Shown: piece after piece, positions 48,129 to 56,933 of the stretch
How the letters are laid out: each line of letters begins with the position of its first letter
Position numbering within the stretch: position 1 is the first letter of the stretch
Source: VXRN01 sp963664365
Lineage (GTDB): Bacteria > Chloroflexota > Dehalococcoidia > Lucifugimonadales > UBA1123
NCBI GenBank assembly: GCA_963664365.1
Contig: OY761144.1
Span: forward strand, 2,728,001 to 2,792,000
Length of the DNA stretch: 64,000 nt
Reading direction: 5' to 3'
Notes under the pieces: model-generated
The model's input: the letters and a program-made list of their open reading frames with translations, nothing else
Databases searched by the model: none
Told to the model about the DNA's origin: nothing
Position numbers and translations under genes: made by a program

Positions 48129-50609
48129 ATGCTAATACCCATCTCCTGGCTGAAGAATTATGTGCCCGTTACCGACTCTCCCCATGACCTCGCCCACAAG
48201 CTGACTATGGCGGGAATCGAGATCGGAGAGGTGCAGGTCATCGGCGGCGACTGGGACCGCGAGAAGGTCGTCGTCGGGCATGTGGTGAGAGTCGATCCGC
48301 ATCCGAACGCGGACCGGCTCACTCTGCCGACGGTGGACACCGGGGACGACGGGACAGCGACCGTCGTATGCGGCGCGCCGAACGTCGCCGCGGGCCAGAA
48401 GATCGCCTTCGCCAGGGAGGGCGCGAAGTTGTTCAGTCCACGCTCGGGCAAGCTGGATACACTCAAGCGCGCCCGCATCAGAGGTGTCGAGTCGGCGGGC
48501 ATGGTCTGCTCGCCGCTTGAGCTTGGACTCGGCGAAGACCACGACGGCATCTTGGTACTGGATGACGACGCGCCCATTGGCACGCCGCTGTCCGACTATC
48601 TCGGCGATGCCGTACTGGACGCTGAGGTCACGTCCAATCGCCCGGACTGCCTTTCGATATTGGGCATTGCCCACGAGGTCGCGGCCATCACCGGCGAGAG
48701 CGTCACCGAGCCGGACTATACCTATGCCGAGTCGGGAGAGGAAATCGAAAGCCAGGTTACCATCGAGATAGCCGACCCCAACCTCTGCTATCGCTACACC
48801 GCCAGCCTGATCAGCGGCGTGAAGATAGGCCCGTCTCCACAGTGGCTGAAGGACGCGCTGACCAGGGCTGGTCAGCGTTCCATCAACAACGTGGTGGACA
48901 TCACCAACTACGTCATGCTTGAGTACGGCCAGCCGCTGCACGCCTTCGACTTCGACACCTGCAAGGACCGCACGATAGTCGTCAGGGCCGCCCGCGAGGG
49001 CGAGATGCTGACGACGCTGGACGGCGAGCGGCGAAAGCTCAGCCCGCCCATGCTGACCATAGCCGACTCTACCGACGCCGTCGGTCTCGCGGGCGTGATG
49101 GGCGGCGCGAACTCGGAGATGACCGCCGATACCGCTACCGTGCTGCTGGAGTCGGCCAGCTTCAACCCGGTCAACACCAGGCGTACCCGAACGGCGCTGG
49201 ACCTACGCACGGACGCCTCCGACAGGTTCGAGCGGGGCATACGCTCCGCGCTCGCGCCCGTCGGCCTGCGGCGCGCGACGCAGCTTATCGTTGAGATATG
49301 CGGCGGCGCTGCCGCCAAGGGGACCATCGACCTGTATCCGACACGGCGCGAGCCGCCGACCGTCAGGCTGAGCCGCGCGCGCATCAAGCAGGTTCTCGGC
49401 GTCGATTACCCCATGTCACAGGTGAAGCAGGTCTTGGAGTCGCTGGGTTTCGAGGAGGCCGAGGAGCCGGGCGGGTTGATAGACCTGATCGAGACCGTCG
49501 AGGCGGCGCCGTCGGATGAGCGCACAGACACGCTATGGCTGAAGGTTCCCTACTGGCGTTCGGACATCTCCATAGAGGACGACCTTGTGGAAGAGGTCGC
49601 GCGTATCATCGGCTACGACTCGCTTCCGACTACGATGCTGTCCACTGCCGTCCCTCACTGGCAGCCACAGCCAATGAGCGAGCTCAAGGAGCGTGTCAGG
49701 GACCTGCTGGCCGCCGCGGGGATGCAGGAGACGATCTCGTACTCGCCAACCACGCTTGAGAACCTGTCCAGGGTGGACGCGCTAGACGACTCGAATCCGC
49801 CGCTGCGAATCGCCAACCCGCTCAGCCGAGAGTGGGAGTACATGCGGACGAGCCTGCGCTCCAACGTCCTGAACACCCTCTCGTACAACCGCCGGATAGC
49901 GCAGGGCGACGGCATCCGCATCTTCGAGGTGGGCCGCGTGTACATCCCGAAGCCCGAGGCCAATGAACGCGACCTGCCGGACGAGGTCGAGATGCTTGTG
50001 GGCGTGGTCTCCGGCCCCCGATTCACAGCGTCGTGGGCCGCCGACGAGAGCGACATGGGATTCTTCGACGCCAAGGGCGCGCTGGAGTACGCGCTCGGCA
50101 AGCTCGGCGTCGAAGCGACCTACGAGCCGACTGAGGACTCGGTCATGCAGCCTGGGCGTACCGCCAGCGTAAGGGCCGGAGGCGTGGAGCTTGGCGCGAT
50201 CGGAGAGGTGCGGCCCGGAGTCTTGGAGTCGTTCGGTTTGGACGCGCATCCAGCGGCCTTGTTCGAGATAAGCATGGACGCGCTGCTGTCGGTGACATCC
50301 GGCGCGCAGCAGACCTACACGGCTTCGAGCCGCTACCCGGAGTCGTACAGGGACCTGGCCCTCGTCGTGGACGCCGACGTTCCGGCGGCGCGAATCCAGG
50401 GCATAATCGAACGGCACGCGCTCGTCGTCGGCAGCACGCCGTTCGACGTGTACACGGGCGAGGGCGTTGCCGAGGGGCGAAAGTCCGTCGCCTTCCGCGT
50501 CGTGTTCCAGTCGGACCGCTCTACCCTCACGTCCGAGCAGGTGGATCGCTTCCAGGGCGACATCATGAGACAGCTCCGCCGCGAGCTTAATGCCGAGCTT
50601 CGGACGTAG
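48129..50609 (+). CDS. pheT: Phenylalanyl-tRNA synthetase beta subunit
   Basis: 826 residues. The order is an N-terminal domain with a tRNA-binding OB fold (VGHVVRVDPHPNADRLTLPT, residues about 40-150), B3/B4 editing domain (ITNYVMLEYGQPLHAFDFDT), B5 domain (VRLSRARIKQVLGVDYPMSQ), catalytic-like core (VAHRIIGYD-type segment EEVARIIGYDSLPTTML) and C-terminal anticodon-binding ferredoxin fold (SRYPESYRDLALVVDADVPA). It pairs with PheS to charge and edit tRNA-Phe. Its first 56 codons are duplicated 2 kb upstream. No promoter is obvious in the 18-base gap to the DUF429 gene, so expression depends on upstream transcription. Confidence 0.97.
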   Translation: MLIPISWLKNYVPVTDSPHDLAHKLTMAGIEIGEVQVIGGDWDREKVVVGHVVRVDPHPNADRLTLPTVDTGDDGTATVVCGAPNVAAGQKIAFAREGAKLFSPRSGKLDTLKRARIRGVESAGMVCSPLELGLGEDHDGILVLDDDAPIGTPLSDYLGDAVLDAEVTSNRPDCLSILGIAHEVAAITGESVTEPDYTYAESGEEIESQVTIEIADPNLCYRYTASLISGVKIGPSPQWLKDALTRAGQRSINNVVDITNYVMLEYGQPLHAFDFDTCKDRTIVVRAAREGEMLTTLDGERRKLSPPMLTIADSTDAVGLAGVMGGANSEMTADTATVLLESASFNPVNTRRTRTALDLRTDASDRFERGIRSALAPVGLRRATQLIVEICGGAAAKGTIDLYPTRREPPTVRLSRARIKQVLGVDYPMSQVKQVLESLGFEEAEEPGGLIDLIETVEAAPSDERTDTLWLKVPYWRSDISIEDDLVEEVARIIGYDSLPTTMLSTAVPHWQPQPMSELKERVRDLLAAAGMQETISYSPTTLENLSRVDALDDSNPPLRIANPLSREWEYMRTSLRSNVLNTLSYNRRIAQGDGIRIFEVGRVYIPKPEANERDLPDEVEMLVGVVSGPRFTASWAADESDMGFFDAKGALEYALGKLGVEATYEPTEDSVMQPGRTASVRAGGVELGAIGEVRPGVLESFGLDAHPAALFEISMDALLSVTSGAQQTYTASSRYPESYRDLALVVDADVPAARIQGIIERHALVVGSTPFDVYTGEGVAEGRKSVAFRVVFQSDRSTLTSEQVDRFQGDIMRQLRRELNAELRT

Positions 50610-50616
50610 GCTCATC

Positions 50617-51753
50617 TTGGACTTCTCCTACCACTACACATCTGAGCAGGAAGACTTCCGGGCCGAGGTATCCGGCTGGCTGGACTTAAACGCTCCGGCC
50701 GATGCAGGCGCGCTCTTTGATTTATCCGAAAATGACTCTGATCTACGTCAGTTATCCCGCCAATTAGGAGCGAAGGGCTGGCTGGCGCCCGGAGAGTCTG
50801 AAGACTCGGGTGGCGCCGGACTATCCCCTGACCTCACCGTAATCGTCCTAGAGGAGTTGAACCGGCGCGGGCTGCTTTCGCTGGTGGACGGAGAGTCGGG
50901 GGCGCTGCGGTCGGCATTGATCGGGCATGGGACGCCTGGACAGCGTTCCAGCCTAGTCCGAGACCTCGCCCTCGGCGAGCGTACCGTCTGGAGACACGCG
51001 ATCGCCGTCAGCGCGGACAAGGGACTCGACGCCGACTCCGTCGGTATCACGGCTATCCCTGACGCCGACGGCTACCTCCTCAACGGCGAGGGGTATTTCA
51101 CGGGCATCGCAGACTGCCCTGACATCATCTGGACCGTCGCGCTGGTCAAGCCGGACGAGACCCCGGTTTGTTTGATAATCGACGCCGGTTCAGGTGGCAT
51201 CTCCTTCCCCTCGTCCCGCACACTCTCACTATCATCTCCCCACCCCGTGAGATTCGACGACGTTTGGGCGCTGAGGTCGGACGCGCTCGGTCCTGAAGGT
51301 GAGGGCCACTGTGTGGTGAGTGTCAGGGTATCTCTGGATCCTGGGGCCGACCTGCCGAGTTGGATGGAGTTCGAGACGGAAGCGCTGCTCGATTACGCTC
51401 GGCTTGCCGAGTCTGACGGCAGGCCGCTCGGCTCCGACCCCATCCGCCTGCGGCTTCTGGTCGAGGCATACATCGCCAGCAGGGTAGCGCGGCTGCTAAG
51501 GATAAGAGCGGGGCAAGGCGATGGTTCCGCAGCCGCGCTGTCCTCCTTGTGGCGTCGGAGGGCGGCCTCTGAGCTTTCGGACACTGTCAGCCAGGTCGTA
51601 GGGCCTGCCGCGCTGTTGTCGTCTGACGACCCTCACGCGCCCGCTTCGGGCCGGTTCGATCGGCTCAGGCGACGAGAGCTTGCGGCGCGCGATGTAAGAC
51701 AGTCGGGAGATTCGGAACGTGAAACCCTCGCGTCGGAGCTTGGACTGGGCTAG
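50617..51753 (+). CDS. Acyl-CoA dehydrogenase-like protein
   Basis: About 378 residues, close to the usual 380. The N-terminal helical part has FSYHYTSEQEDFRAEVSGWL and LGAKGWLAPGESEDSGGAGL, the start of acyl-CoA dehydrogenases. The middle (GEGYFTGIADCPDIIWTVAL) fits the beta domain with the flavin-side loop, but many consensus positions and the catalytic glutamate region are degraded, and the C-terminal helix bundle is rich in arginine and serine. A TTG at 50617 just after pheT is chosen; an ATG at 50590 would overlap pheT by 20 bases. It may be a divergent or non-catalytic paralogue. Confidence 0.65.
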   Translation: MDFSYHYTSEQEDFRAEVSGWLDLNAPADAGALFDLSENDSDLRQLSRQLGAKGWLAPGESEDSGGAGLSPDLTVIVLEELNRRGLLSLVDGESGALRSALIGHGTPGQRSSLVRDLALGERTVWRHAIAVSADKGLDADSVGITAIPDADGYLLNGEGYFTGIADCPDIIWTVALVKPDETPVCLIIDAGSGGISFPSSRTLSLSSPHPVRFDDVWALRSDALGPEGEGHCVVSVRVSLDPGADLPSWMEFETEALLDYARLAESDGRPLGSDPIRLRLLVEAYIASRVARLLRIRAGQGDGSAAALSSLWRRRAASELSDTVSQVVGPAALLSSDDPHAPASGRFDRLRRRELAARDVRQSGDSERETLASELGLG

Positions 51754-51761
51754 CCGCGTCG

Positions 51762-52095
51762 TTAGAATCTGACCGGGACGCCCTCCATCAGCCCGGCGTC
51801 GTAGATAGCCTTCCACTCGTTCGCGAAAGTCTCGTTCCACGTGTCCGTCAGTGAGTGCTGGAGCATCTCCTGGAACACGGGCCAGAAGATAACCACCTCG
51901 TCCGCGCCGTCGCGCAGCGCCATGTAGGTCGTCTCCGCAGACCTCACCAGCGCCGCCATTATCAGCGGCCTGCGCTGCCACTGCCTGAACATCGCCGCGC
52001 ACTCGCGCACCAACTGGGTCGGGTCGCCGCCCATCTCCTTGACAGGTTCGCAGAACGGCAGGATGTGGTCTGCGCCCGCCGTCGTTATCGTTCAT
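51762..52095 (-). pseudogene. Transaldolase/fructose-6-phosphate aldolase-like C-terminal remnant
   Basis: On the minus strand the frame reads AGADHILPFCEPVKEMGGDP then RPLIMAALVRSAETTYMALR and DGADEVVIFWPVFQEMLQHS, the C-terminal strands of transaldolase-type barrels (AGAD, AA(S/L)VR, GAD..T.P..V...L). The catalytic lysine half is gone. A perfect AGGAGG site and ATG (52095) precede it, but in another frame, so the N-terminus was lost by deletion and frameshift. A 90-residue start at an internal ATG (52034) is possible but unlikely to make an active enzyme. Confidence 0.6.
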
Positions 52096-52360
52096 CCGGA
52101 CCTCCTATTGGGTTGGCGGCCGGTAATTCGGCGCGGTTTTGGAAAATCGTTCCTGCCTAGTTTCTGCCCGTTGCGCTCCCGCTTCAACATACGTAGTGGA
52201 TAGCGGCGCCTTTGTACTGTCAGCATGGGAAATGATAGGGAATGTTTGTGCTTATGTCAAGGGGCGATTCTGGCGGTTTCACTCCCGACAGTCCCAAGAT
52301 AGAATGAAAGGAGAGCTAAGACTTCAGTTGCGGTTGGCCCACTTTATGCAAGTAGCATCA
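52096..52360. other. Intergenic interval without recognised feature
   Basis: 265 bases between the transaldolase remnant and the helicase stop. No gene, repeat or clear promoter seen. Confidence 0.5.
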
Positions 52361-55300
52361 TCACACTAACCCATCGGAGCATACGATTCTGACCACCTGA
52401 GGCTCCGGGGCTTGGAAATCGGTTGAATCGTCGGGAGGATTTAGCCTGTAACGCTCGCGGAGGGCTTCGAGGCGTCTCACTAGGGCCGGGCCCGCGATTC
52501 CCATGTTTCTTATCTCAGTGAGCGCGTTCTCAACTTGCGGTGACAAGTCGCCCAAGAATATGCTCCGCAGAGTCGTTATCGTGGGGATGTCTGATTCCTC
52601 GACCTGGTTACGAGCAATGTTCAATTGCCTGCGCACGTATCGTCGATTTCGGCTATCGGGGCGTCTTCTGGGCCTGCCCAGATGCCTGCTGAGCTCAGAC
52701 TTGAACGCGTCGAACGCGGCCATGACCCGTTCATTCGTGTCCTGTGGCAGCGGCTGAGCGGGTGTGTCCGGGGCGCACTCGGCGGCGGCTATGAACTGCG
52801 CGGGACTGATGGTTCGTACTTCGGGAACGCCATCCGCATTGACTGACACCGCGCAGCACCGCTTGACATCCCCTTCTGCCAGCAGCGCCAGCGTCTCGCC
52901 GGGGCCGGGTTCGTCGAACGGTGAGGGCATCGAGTCCAAGTTCGAGGATGACATCAGCGGCGCCTGGCTTCCATCTACCTCCAGAGCAGTCTGGGAGCCT
53001 TCTATCCCATGTACCGCGCGAGGCCCGTGATCGGCTCCCGCAGACTTTACGCTTAGCGCCGAGCGTATTCCGTCGGGCAGATTTGTGACGGTACTCCACA
53101 GATTGGGGTCGCTGTCTTGGATGCGTTGAAGGAGCGCAATCGCGCGCTGGTTCGCCGCCACTTCGTCCAGTCCGTCCTCCGCCTCGGGCATCTCCCCGTT
53201 GTAGATGGCGTACATCTCCTTCTCGTTCAGCCGCTCGGCGTCGGAAAGCAGCTTGCTATCGAGGCCAATGAGGTCATGGAACGACTGGATGCGGTTGTGC
53301 AGGCGGTCCGTAAGGTCCAACTCCTCGTCAACCGCCGTGTCCGGCCACATGTTGTGCAGGTGGATAACATCGTGCTCGGAGCCGATGCGGTCAATCCGGC
53401 CGAACCTCTGTATGAGTCTGACGGGGTTCCAGTGCAGGTCGTAGTTCAGGATACGGGCGCAGTCCTGGAGGTTCTGGCCCTCTGACACGATGTCGGTCGC
53501 CAGCAGCGCCCTGATCTCCGCGCCGGGCATTTTCTCCTTGGCGCCCAGATTCCAGGTTGGAGCGAAGCGTTTAATGATGTTTTCGGCGCTGGATCGTGTG
53601 TTGCCTGATAGCCTCGCGATCTCAGGGTTGGCGTCGTCCGGGTTCAACTGTTTGTACAGGTACTCGACGGTCGTTTCCGCTTCGGAGAATATCAGTATCT
53701 TCTCCGACTTCACGTCTTTCCGGTTGAGGAAGCTTCTCAGAACTCGCAGCTTGTCGTCGTCTTCAGGGCCGATGCGCTCTACTCGCCCCATGATTTCGTT
53801 CAGGACTTCGTAGTCCGCATCTATGGACGCTATCCAGTCCTCGACCTCGAAGTCGTCGATCGAGTGGACCAGTGTCGTTCTGCCGTTTCCGCTCCTCTGC
53901 CTTCTCACCTCTTCCTGCTGAAGTATCTCCAGCGTCTCATCGGCGTCGAAAGAGTCTCCGGCGAGCATCCGAGTGGCCGTACTTCCTATCGGAACGTACC
54001 CTTCGCTGAGCGCTTTCCTAAAGTTTCGGTTGCTGCGAATCAACGACCTGAGGGTCGAACGGAACGCCTCTATGCTGGACTCAAGCCGCTTGAACAGCAG
54101 CGCGCGCATCAGTCGGGCTATCCTGTCCCGCGCCCTGAACAGGTCCCGGTACTCAGGCTTGTCGGCAACCTCGGGCCTTATGTAGTCGGTGACCCTGTAC
54201 CGCGACGCCTTGTGACGTTTGAGCAGAGACTCAAGCTGCTCAAATGGCCCCGCCTTGGAGTAAACCTTGTCGAGGCGATAGCTCACGTTGCCCAGGATGG
54301 GTTTCGGGAACGTGACGGGACTGCCTCCGACAGTCGCGGACTCATAGAGTTCCGTAATGTCCTTTCTGCGCCGACGGATGAACACGGGCGTTAGAACCTG
54401 CTCTATGTCCGCTCTCGGCACACTGGGTGGAGTGGGGGCGGCGGGCAGCGCCATTCCAACTGTATCCGACTCGCGATAGTCCTGGAGGTAGTTTTCGTGT
54501 ACCGCGCGGTACTTGTGCCATGTCTCCGCGCAGCGGAAGAAGTCTTCCAGGCCGACAGGCTCTATGTTCAGCCCGTGATCGGTTTCGTCCAGGAACAGCT
54601 TTAGTTGGCGGTAGATGTCCCTGGGGCCCAGATTCTGCGGGGTCGCGCTGAGCAGCACGACCTTGTGGTCTCCCGACTCGAGGTAGGAGCGCAGACCGAT
54701 GTATCTCTTGTTGATATTGCGGAAGTTGTGCGCCTCGTCCACCAGAACAGGACCCCGGTTGGGATACTCTTGCTCCAAGACGATGCCCCGTTCGACCGGT
54801 TCGGCATCGACATACCGGCCCAACTCCTCGTCGAACTCGGCGCTTGGGGGAGACGTAATGACGCTGTGGGACACCACTTCCGCCCCAAGTCCGAAGCGTT
54901 CGTTGAAGCGCCTCCACATGGGGCGCAGCCCGGCGGGACAGAGAATGAGGGGCGGGCCGTCGTTGGGATAGCTCACCCGAAGCTGTCGCAGAAGTTCCGC
55001 GCCAATGAACGTCTTGCCCAAGCCCACCACGTCGCCTATGTAGCACCCTCCGTATGTCTCGATCATCGCGAGGCCGCGGCTGACCGCGTCAACCTGGAAC
55101 TGGGCCAACTCGTCGGCCCGAAGGGGCATCTTGGCGCCAATCACCTCATCGTTGTACAACTCGTAGAGCGCCTTAAGATAGACGTGATAGGGCGGCGTCT
55201 GGGCGAGCGGCCATGACCTGTTTAGCTCGGACACCAGCGCGTCGCTTATCTCTTCCGAGTCCTCCCAGAGATCGTCGAACCATCGACCGAGTTCGGCCAT

Positions 55301-55804
55301 CTCCGCGTCTCCGGTCACGCGGACGTTCAGCTCGGTGTTGCCCTCGAACCCGGCGAGCGTGAGGTTGGAGGAGCCGACGACCGCCGCGCCCGGCTCGGCG
55401 TGGTTGTCGTACCAGCAGAGGTACGCCTTGGCGTGGAGCGGACTTCGCAGGTACGCGCGTACCTCGACCCTGTTGACGGCTATCATGTCTCGCAGACGAG
55501 TGACTGCCCTTTCGGAGTCCTGAGTCTGCGGGAGCGCGGCCACTCCGTCCGCGATGTTGGCGACGGCTCTCTGAGCGATCTCGGCGCGCTGTCTGCGCCG
55601 CACGAAAGAGTCGGCCTCCAGGCGCGCCCTGAGCGCGTCCGACTGTTGGAGGCCGAGCGCCACCTCTTCCAGTACCTGCCGGTCGGTCCGCCCGACGAGG
55701 ATTCGCACCTTGTCCAGCCGCGCGAGGTCGTCGGCCACGGCGTCAAAACCGGACATGAAGAAATAGCCGACGGCGATGTCGGCGCGGGTCGAACTGCCCA
55801 GCAT
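52361..55804 (-). CDS. PLD-SNF2 family helicase (defence-associated)
   Basis: 1147 residues. An N-terminal phospholipase-D-like domain (RSPLHAKAYLCWYDNH; GAAVVGSSNLTLAGFEGN) is fused to an SNF2-type ATPase: Walker A region GGCYIGDVVGLGKTFIGAEL, DEAH box VLVDEAHNFR, motif III LLSATPQNL, motif V/VI TDIVSEGQNLQDC and LIQRFGRIDRIGS. Such proteins move along DNA and occur with adenine methyltransferases in restriction-like defence loci. The ATG at 55804 drops an in-frame upstream stretch NILHANTDPDLLSRLRE, which looks like the natural N-terminus but has no ATG before a TGA (55862-55864), only ACG at 55856-55858. The upstream region abuts a repeat array. Confidence 0.9.
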   Translation of the reverse strand: MLGSSTRADIAVGYFFMSGFDAVADDLARLDKVRILVGRTDRQVLEEVALGLQQSDALRARLEADSFVRRRQRAEIAQRAVANIADGVAALPQTQDSERAVTRLRDMIAVNRVEVRAYLRSPLHAKAYLCWYDNHAEPGAAVVGSSNLTLAGFEGNTELNVRVTGDAEMAELGRWFDDLWEDSEEISDALVSELNRSWPLAQTPPYHVYLKALYELYNDEVIGAKMPLRADELAQFQVDAVSRGLAMIETYGGCYIGDVVGLGKTFIGAELLRQLRVSYPNDGPPLILCPAGLRPMWRRFNERFGLGAEVVSHSVITSPPSAEFDEELGRYVDAEPVERGIVLEQEYPNRGPVLVDEAHNFRNINKRYIGLRSYLESGDHKVVLLSATPQNLGPRDIYRQLKLFLDETDHGLNIEPVGLEDFFRCAETWHKYRAVHENYLQDYRESDTVGMALPAAPTPPSVPRADIEQVLTPVFIRRRRKDITELYESATVGGSPVTFPKPILGNVSYRLDKVYSKAGPFEQLESLLKRHKASRYRVTDYIRPEVADKPEYRDLFRARDRIARLMRALLFKRLESSIEAFRSTLRSLIRSNRNFRKALSEGYVPIGSTATRMLAGDSFDADETLEILQQEEVRRQRSGNGRTTLVHSIDDFEVEDWIASIDADYEVLNEIMGRVERIGPEDDDKLRVLRSFLNRKDVKSEKILIFSEAETTVEYLYKQLNPDDANPEIARLSGNTRSSAENIIKRFAPTWNLGAKEKMPGAEIRALLATDIVSEGQNLQDCARILNYDLHWNPVRLIQRFGRIDRIGSEHDVIHLHNMWPDTAVDEELDLTDRLHNRIQSFHDLIGLDSKLLSDAERLNEKEMYAIYNGEMPEAEDGLDEVAANQRAIALLQRIQDSDPNLWSTVTNLPDGIRSALSVKSAGADHGPRAVHGIEGSQTALEVDGSQAPLMSSSNLDSMPSPFDEPGPGETLALLAEGDVKRCCAVSVNADGVPEVRTISPAQFIAAAECAPDTPAQPLPQDTNERVMAAFDAFKSELSRHLGRPRRRPDSRNRRYVRRQLNIARNQVEESDIPTITTLRSIFLGDLSPQVENALTEIRNMGIAGPALVRRLEALRERYRLNPPDDSTDFQAPEPQVVRIVCSDGLV

Positions 55805-55887
55805 CTCTCTGAGGCGGCTGAGCAGGTCGGGGTCAGTATTGGCGTGGAGGATGTTCGTTGGTCAGGCTCCCGTTGGCCTGTGAGTTT

Positions 55888-56068
55888 GTCAGAAGCAGGA
55901 TGTTCGGGATTATAGGATGTACAGGATGTTTTGGGTCGTCGGGGCTCGGCGCGGTCAATCGTCAGAAGCAGGATGTTTAGGATTACAGGATGTACAGGAT
56001 ATTTTGGGTCGTCGGTCGGATCCGCCCATCCTGTAAATCCTCTCATCCTGTCAATCCTGATTCTGATA
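55888..56068. repeat. AGGAT-rich repeat array, left flank of GxxExxY gene
   Basis: Two units starting GTCAGAAGCAGGATGTT at 55888 and 55961, each with TATAGGATGTACAGGAT-type cores and a GGGTCGTCGG linker. They are followed by inverted TCCTGTAAATCCTCTCATCC and ATCCTGATTCTGAT (ends 56068). The array stops three bases before the GxxExxY stop codon and fills most of the gap to the helicase. Confidence 0.85.
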
Positions 56069-56071
56069 CTC

Positions 56072-56449
56072 TCAGCACTTGTAGATTCTCTTGTATTCGA
56101 GTCTGCTTGCCCCGAAATTGAGCAGAATACCAATTTCGAAACCATAGACCCGTACGTAATTCTTTACCTGGGCAATGTGGATGTCCTCCAAGGCAGTAAG
56201 GGCTTTGATCTCTACGATGACCCTATCGGCGACGATGAAGTCCGCCCGTCTTGTGCCGACCGTGATGCCGTCGTAAGAGATGGGCTGATCCACTTCCCTG
56301 CCGTATTGGATTCCGGCTCGATCCATCTCAATAGCCAAGCACCTCTGATAGATGACCTCCTGGAAACCGTTGCCAAGCGTATTGTGGACGTTCATGGCGC
56401 AACCGATGATTTTGTATGTTAGCTTGTCGTCTATCAACTTGGTCTCCAT
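56072..56449 (-). CDS. GxxExxY family protein
   Basis: 125 residues. IGCAMNVHNTLGNGFQEVIY contains the family-naming G-x-x-E-x-x-Y motif. RRADFIVADRVIVEIKALTA has the D-(x)n-E-x-K arrangement of a PD-(D/E)XK nuclease core. The end NFGASRLEYKRIYK is typical. The biological role is unknown; a nuclease or nucleic-acid-binding function is inferred from the fold. The coding region is tightly bracketed by repeat arrays: left array ends at 56068, right array starts at 56452, so gene and repeats appear to be one unit. It lies between a methyltransferase and a helicase of a defence operon on the same strand. Confidence 0.88.
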   Translation of the reverse strand: METKLIDDKLTYKIIGCAMNVHNTLGNGFQEVIYQRCLAIEMDRAGIQYGREVDQPISYDGITVGTRRADFIVADRVIVEIKALTALEDIHIAQVKNYVRVYGFEIGILLNFGASRLEYKRIYKC

Positions 56450-56451
56450 TT

Positions 56452-56823
56452 GTCAGAATCAGGATGTTCTGGTGTCGGCGCTCGGCTCGGGCCCCATCCT
56501 GACAATCCTCCCATCCGCCTTTGTCAGAATCAGGATGTTCTGGATTATAGGATGTACAGGATGCTCAGTGTCGGCGCTCGGCTCCGGCCCATCCTGACAA
56601 TCCTCCCATCCGCCTTTGTCAGAATCAGGATGTTCTGGATTATAGGATGTACAGGATGCTCAGTGTCGGCGCTCGGCTCCCGGCCCATCCTGACAATCCT
56701 CCCATCCGCCTTTGTCAGAATCAGGATGTTCTGGATTATAGGATGTACAGGATGCTCAGTGTCGGCGCTCGGCTCCCGGCCCATCCTGACAATCCTCCTA
56801 TCCTGTAAATCCTGATTCTGACA
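56452..56823. repeat. AGGAT-rich repeat array, right flank of GxxExxY gene
   Basis: Tandem units starting GTCAGAATCAGGATG at 56452 (71 bases), 56523 (95), 56618 (96) and 56714 (about 110). Each contains TTATAGGATGTACAGGATGC, a GTCGGCGCTCGG linker and an inverted CATCCTGACAATCCTCC arm. The outer ends GTCAGAATCAGGAT and ATCCTGATTCTGAC are perfect inverted repeats. The array starts two bases before the GxxExxY start codon. The rest of the gap, 56824-56933, holds nothing recognised. Confidence 0.9.
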
Positions 56824-56933
56824 TTCTAGACGCTCCTTGCCCGCCGACCTCGGTTCTCTACCAATTCTGCGACCCCCTCACCCACCACTTTCGATCTCGT
56901 TAAACATGATTGAGGCGACACAACCAACTACGG

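Noticed and set aside
56452..56823. Possible CRISPR array
   Set aside because: Units of 71-96 bases are themselves mostly conserved, with no short repeat plus unique spacer pattern and no cas genes; they are tandem palindromic repeats.
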